A stretch of 9,792 nucleotides of DNA from Paramuribaculum sp. (GTDB lineage Bacteria > Bacteroidota > Bacteroidia > Bacteroidales > Muribaculaceae), in contig JAIDKJ010000073.1 of NCBI GenBank assembly GCA_029051835.1, positions 1 through 9,792 on the forward strand, read 5' to 3'. The translations under genes and the position numbers were made by a program. Under the pieces are notes generated by a model. The model searched no databases. It had not been told where the DNA came from and saw only the letters and a list, made by a program, of their open reading frames with translations. Below are positions 7,071 to 9,792 of the stretch, piece after piece. How positions within the stretch are numbered: the first letter of the stretch is position 1; each line of letters begins with the position of its first letter.

Positions 7071-9608
7071 ATGTTTGATATAGTTCGTAAAAATATATTC
7101 AGAACGGCGTTGTTGACTGCAATGGCGGCCGTTGCGGCCTCATGTGCCGATCATGACGACGCTCCGGGGCTTTCCGATACGGGAGCCGACGGGCGGCTGT
7201 CGTTTTTCGCGGCCGATATGGTGCCGCAGTATGTGGATCCGTCCGACATGGCTTCGCGCGCCGGCGATCCGAAGACCGAGGCCGAGAAGGAGATCAAGAC
7301 TCTGCACGTGTTCTTTTTCGAAACCGACGGAAGCGGCAACCCGGCCGCGCTCGCCGATTTCAAGTTTGACAATTTCACTCCTTATCAGAAAATCAAGGGC
7401 AATGTGATCACCGTGCCCGATGCGGCCATAGAGTCGGGCCGGCTCAGTGGCCTCAAGATAGTGGCGGTAGCCAACATCAACGGCACTGACGAGGAGGCCA
7501 CAGGCGAGATAGGCACGCAGGATGATCCCAACATGTTTCTAACCGCGTATTCTAACCACGGCAAGATCGGAAGCGGCACACGCGCCCCAGAAAATCCCTA
7601 CATGATAGAGTCGTATGAGGATCTGAAAAAATGGGTCTACAGCCCGAAGCTTCGCAGCGACGAGGGTACGCCGGTGACCGATCTGCCCAAAGCGGGAATG
7701 CCTATGACCGGCGAGAGCGAAGTGCTCACCGCCGATCTGCTCAACGGCAATGTCATAGTGCAGATGAAGGCCATGATGGCGAGAGTGGATATCTCGGTGA
7801 AGCTCGATCCGGCGCAGGAGAGCCTCGACGGACGGTTGCCTGTGATGACTGTGGACGGTTACGGCGTGATGAATATGCCGTCGCACGTGGCGTTTGACCA
7901 GCCGACGGTCACCGACGTTACCGACGAGGCGGGCAATCCCGATCCGGATAAGATAGAGGCGTCGTTTGAGGTGAAGCTCGACAATCCGGTGAGAATTGAC
8001 AAGAATACGGCTGTTCCGCCGGTGTTCACCTATTACACCTACGAGAATATACAGGAGCCGAACGGGACTATAGAGGATGCGGTGCCCGCCAATCTGAAAA
8101 GTCTCATAGCGGGATATACCGACGCGGAGAAAGAGAAGGTGTTGCAGCGGTGGAAGCCGAAGATAGCCAAGACTGGGCAGGCCTCGGCGCTTGTGCTGAC
8201 GGGCACTTACACCACTCATCAGAACATGACCTACAAGGCGCGTTTTACGATCTATATGGGATCGAACACGACGGATAAATTCGACGTGAGGCGCAACCAC
8301 AAGTATAACAACTATATAACGATACATGGTCTGGACTACGTCAGAAACTCCGACGACGAGGCGTATACGTTTGACGGCCGCGTCAATGTGGTGACCGACA
8401 ATCCGCTGTATCTGGCGATAGTCAACGAGCGTAAGGTCGACGCCCATGCGTCGGTGCGTCCGATGGACGTGTGGCTGCTGCTGCGCGAGCCTGACCCGAA
8501 GGATCCGGATCAGAAATTTCCCGAGGTGACTCACAATTCTACGGTCAAGGTGAAGATTCCCGATGGCTGCGACTGGATAAGGATGGTGATGGTGCCGCGT
8601 TCGGAGATGCAGGCCACCGATTTTAAGGCCGGAACAGGCTCTGAGCCGTATTTCACGACCGATCTGTTTGATCGGATCGACAACAAGAGCGTGCTCAGCG
8701 GTCATCATGAGGGCGCGCAGTGTGGCCGTGAGGTAACGGTCAACAGCACTCCGACGCTCAACAATTCGCGCTCGCGCATATATTTCTATATCGACGAGAA
8801 TGTGGATGTGACTGCCGCCGGCTACGGCGACCGCACGGCCCGCATAGAGATCGAGTATTCCAACGACAAGGATGGCGGCGAAGTGCGCCACCGTTATCTC
8901 GAGATCGAGCAGCGCGGCCTCGTGAAAGTCGATGCGACGTGGGGAAGCGGTGCGACTGCGGATAGGGGCATTAATACGTGGATGGAATATTACGAGGAAT
9001 ATCTTGAACACAATGACCCTCTCGACAAACATGAGATGCCGGCCGAACTTTACAGCGGACTGCAGTGGGGATTGCGCGGACAGGCTGTTAGAAATGTGGT
9101 GTCCGGTCAGAACGGATGTCTGATGTACAGACTGCAGAATCGTGATGGAGAATCAGGGCTTACAAACAGATGGAACGGAAATGATCCGTTTGAATACTCC
9201 AAGAAGATAATAGATCAATCGTCGTCACTGTCGACGGTAAAGATATACAATGATGCGGAGCCGTCGTCGGCCTTCCATTATGTGGTGGGTAAAAACAAGC
9301 GTAAATCTGACGGCAATCTGCCCGACAATATGTCGAGCGGATGGTATATGCCAGGCATCAGAGAGCTTGAGGTGGCGTTTGTGCAGCACTACGTGACGTT
9401 CGACGATTTCCGTGGCAATCTGTATTGGTCGGCGGCGTGTGGAACAACCAATAATCTCGGATATAGTGAGCAAACCAATAACGCGCGTGCGACCCGCGTG
9501 ACGCTCAACGGTAATACTCCTACATATATTGAGAGTACCGGCAGCAGTGCTGGTGCGCAGGATCGTAACAACCGTCTGCGCATTCGGGCGTTCTATAAAC
9601 AGCCTTAA
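7071..9608 (+). CDS. DUF4906 lipoprotein, candidate fimbrial tip adhesin
   Basis: An 845-residue lipoprotein, the largest and last subunit gene. VAASC places the lipid cysteine at residue 25, and MASRA (60-64) is a possible arginine maturation site after Arg63. IKTLHVFFFE (75-84) is the first strand of a fimbrillin-like fold, MKAMMARVDISVKL (232-245) its core segment, and FDVRRNHKYNNYITI (404-418) the conserved end of that part, typical of DUF4906 proteins. A middle beta-rich region with RYLEIEQRGL (608-617) resembles BACON/Ig-like strands. The C-terminal part (about 625-845) has GWYMPGIREL (757-766), NLYWSAAC (783-790), ARATRV (805-810) and RIRAFYK (837-843), a pattern like the FISUMP/DUF1566 family. 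A tip role is inferred from size, last place in the operon and this extra module. The long reverse-strand reading frame inside it is a shadow. Confidence 0.85.
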   Translation: MFDIVRKNIFRTALLTAMAAVAASCADHDDAPGLSDTGADGRLSFFAADMVPQYVDPSDMASRAGDPKTEAEKEIKTLHVFFFETDGSGNPAALADFKFDNFTPYQKIKGNVITVPDAAIESGRLSGLKIVAVANINGTDEEATGEIGTQDDPNMFLTAYSNHGKIGSGTRAPENPYMIESYEDLKKWVYSPKLRSDEGTPVTDLPKAGMPMTGESEVLTADLLNGNVIVQMKAMMARVDISVKLDPAQESLDGRLPVMTVDGYGVMNMPSHVAFDQPTVTDVTDEAGNPDPDKIEASFEVKLDNPVRIDKNTAVPPVFTYYTYENIQEPNGTIEDAVPANLKSLIAGYTDAEKEKVLQRWKPKIAKTGQASALVLTGTYTTHQNMTYKARFTIYMGSNTTDKFDVRRNHKYNNYITIHGLDYVRNSDDEAYTFDGRVNVVTDNPLYLAIVNERKVDAHASVRPMDVWLLLREPDPKDPDQKFPEVTHNSTVKVKIPDGCDWIRMVMVPRSEMQATDFKAGTGSEPYFTTDLFDRIDNKSVLSGHHEGAQCGREVTVNSTPTLNNSRSRIYFYIDENVDVTAAGYGDRTARIEIEYSNDKDGGEVRHRYLEIEQRGLVKVDATWGSGATADRGINTWMEYYEEYLEHNDPLDKHEMPAELYSGLQWGLRGQAVRNVVSGQNGCLMYRLQNRDGESGLTNRWNGNDPFEYSKKIIDQSSSLSTVKIYNDAEPSSAFHYVVGKNKRKSDGNLPDNMSSGWYMPGIRELEVAFVQHYVTFDDFRGNLYWSAACGTTNNLGYSEQTNNARATRVTLNGNTPTYIESTGSSAGAQDRNNRLRIRAFYKQP

Positions 9609-9630
9609 ACAATTGCCGGTACGTCGGCTG

Positions 9631-9681
9631 AATAATATGGCGCCGCATGGATTGTCGAGATCCGCGCGGCGCCATTATTTT
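9631..9681 (+). terminator. Rho-independent terminator of the fimbrial operon
   Basis: A perfect 10-bp stem ATGGCGCCGC (9637-9646) / GCGGCGCCAT (9666-9675) is extended at its base by AATA (9631-9634) / TATT (9676-9679) across a 2-nt bulge, and topped by an inner GGAT (9649-9652) / ATCC (9660-9663) stem. A T-run (9678-9681) follows. It begins 22 nt after the stop codon of the DUF4906 gene, the normal place for an operon terminator. The group II intron begins directly after it. Confidence 0.85.
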
Positions 9682-9682
9682 A

Positions 9683-9792
9683 GTTCGCCCGACATGGGCA
9701 TCATCTAACGGGTGGAAGTCCCGAGCGCGCCCCGATAGCGGGAAGCGCATAGTCCGAGGCAACGGTGTCTACCGAGAGGAGAATCGGAAGGA
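9683..9792 (+). mobile_element. Group II intron, class IIC-like, 5' end of domain I (runs off right edge)
   Basis: The sequence from 9683 reads as the 5' end of a self-splicing group II intron. From memory it aligns without gaps over about 42 nt with the start of the Oceanobacillus iheyensis group IIC intron: GTTCGCCCGACATGGGC against the known GUGUGCCCGGCAUGGGU, then a GGGTG...AGTCCCGA hairpin. Stems visible here are GCCC 9687-9690 / GGGC 9696-9699, CGGG 9709-9712 / CCCG 9720-9723 and CCCG 9731-9734 / CGGG 9739-9742. The later segments GGCAACGGTGTCT (9758-9770) and GAGAATCGGAAGGA (9779-9792) match the conserved CAAGGGUGUC and GGAAUCUGAAGGA of domain I. The first bases GTTCG differ at one position from the usual GUGYG. 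The reverse transcriptase/maturase gene and the catalytic domain V would lie to the right of the window, so whether the copy is intact is unknown. Confidence 0.85.

Noticed and set aside
7539..9032. A 497-codon open frame on the minus strand inside the DUF4906 gene
   Set aside because: It is antisense to a gene with a clear lipoprotein signal and family motifs, and its product is rich in Arg, His and Ile in a way typical of reverse-frame translation. It has no recognisable domain.
9520..9762. An 80-codon minus-strand frame across the terminator and intron start
   Set aside because: It crosses the end of the DUF4906 gene, the terminator stem and the group II intron ribozyme sequence, so it cannot be a conserved gene.
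1..9792. CRISPR array, tRNA or rRNA genes, or a complete insertion sequence
   Set aside because: No regularly spaced repeats, tRNA-like cloverleaf or rRNA segments were seen, and no transposase motifs appear in any convincing frame. The only mobile-element signal is the intron at the right edge.

Overview
The window looks like a chromosomal segment of a Bacteroidales bacterium. The evidence is a run of Bacteroidetes-only fimbrial families (fimbrillin/Mfa-like, DUF3575, DUF5119, DUF4906), lipoprotein signal peptides on every presumed fimbrial subunit, Bacteroides-type promoter elements (TTTG / TAnnTTTG) and no clear Shine-Dalgarno sequences. The moderately high GC (about 60% in counted lines of the longest gene) and the frequent ATA (Ile) and TCG (Ser) codons would fit the Muribaculaceae (S24-7). 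That family-level placement is an inference.

Layout. Positions 1-557 (minus strand) hold the N-terminal third of the translational GTPase TypA/BipA, running off the left edge. Positions 558-989 are a divergent intergenic region with a minus-strand -7 element for typA and a well-formed plus-strand promoter (753-783) that would start a fimbrial operon with a leader of about 200 nt. Positions 990-9608 carry six co-directional genes: an OmpA-like plus DUF3575 outer-membrane protein, a DUF5119 lipoprotein overlapping it by 4 nt, three fimbrillin-family lipoproteins and a large DUF4906 lipoprotein. A very strong hairpin (4548-4581) follows the first fimbrillin and divides the cluster. The last gene ends at a rho-independent terminator (9631-9681). 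Immediately after it, from about 9683 to the right edge, is the 5' end of a group II intron whose sequence matches the class IIC pattern.

How the parts work together. By analogy with FimA/Mfa1 fimbriae of Porphyromonas gingivalis and the type V pili of Bacteroides, the fimbrillins would be exported as lipoproteins, cut after an arginine that removes the lipidated segment and first strand, and assembled on the cell surface by strand exchange. The four candidate structural subunits all carry Ser-Arg-Ala/Ser at a suitable position after the lipid cysteine. The DUF5119 protein lacks such a site near its N-terminus, which suits a membrane-retained anchor. The DUF4906 protein is the best tip candidate, with a C-terminal module of distinct base composition. 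The DUF3575 protein is a predicted outer-membrane barrel with an OmpA-like periplasmic domain. No protease, recombinase or dedicated regulator gene is visible in the window. The gene set belongs to known families; the most distinctive points are the IIC intron seated on the operon terminator, the shared arginine maturation motif, and the control elements around the promoter and the first fimbrillin.
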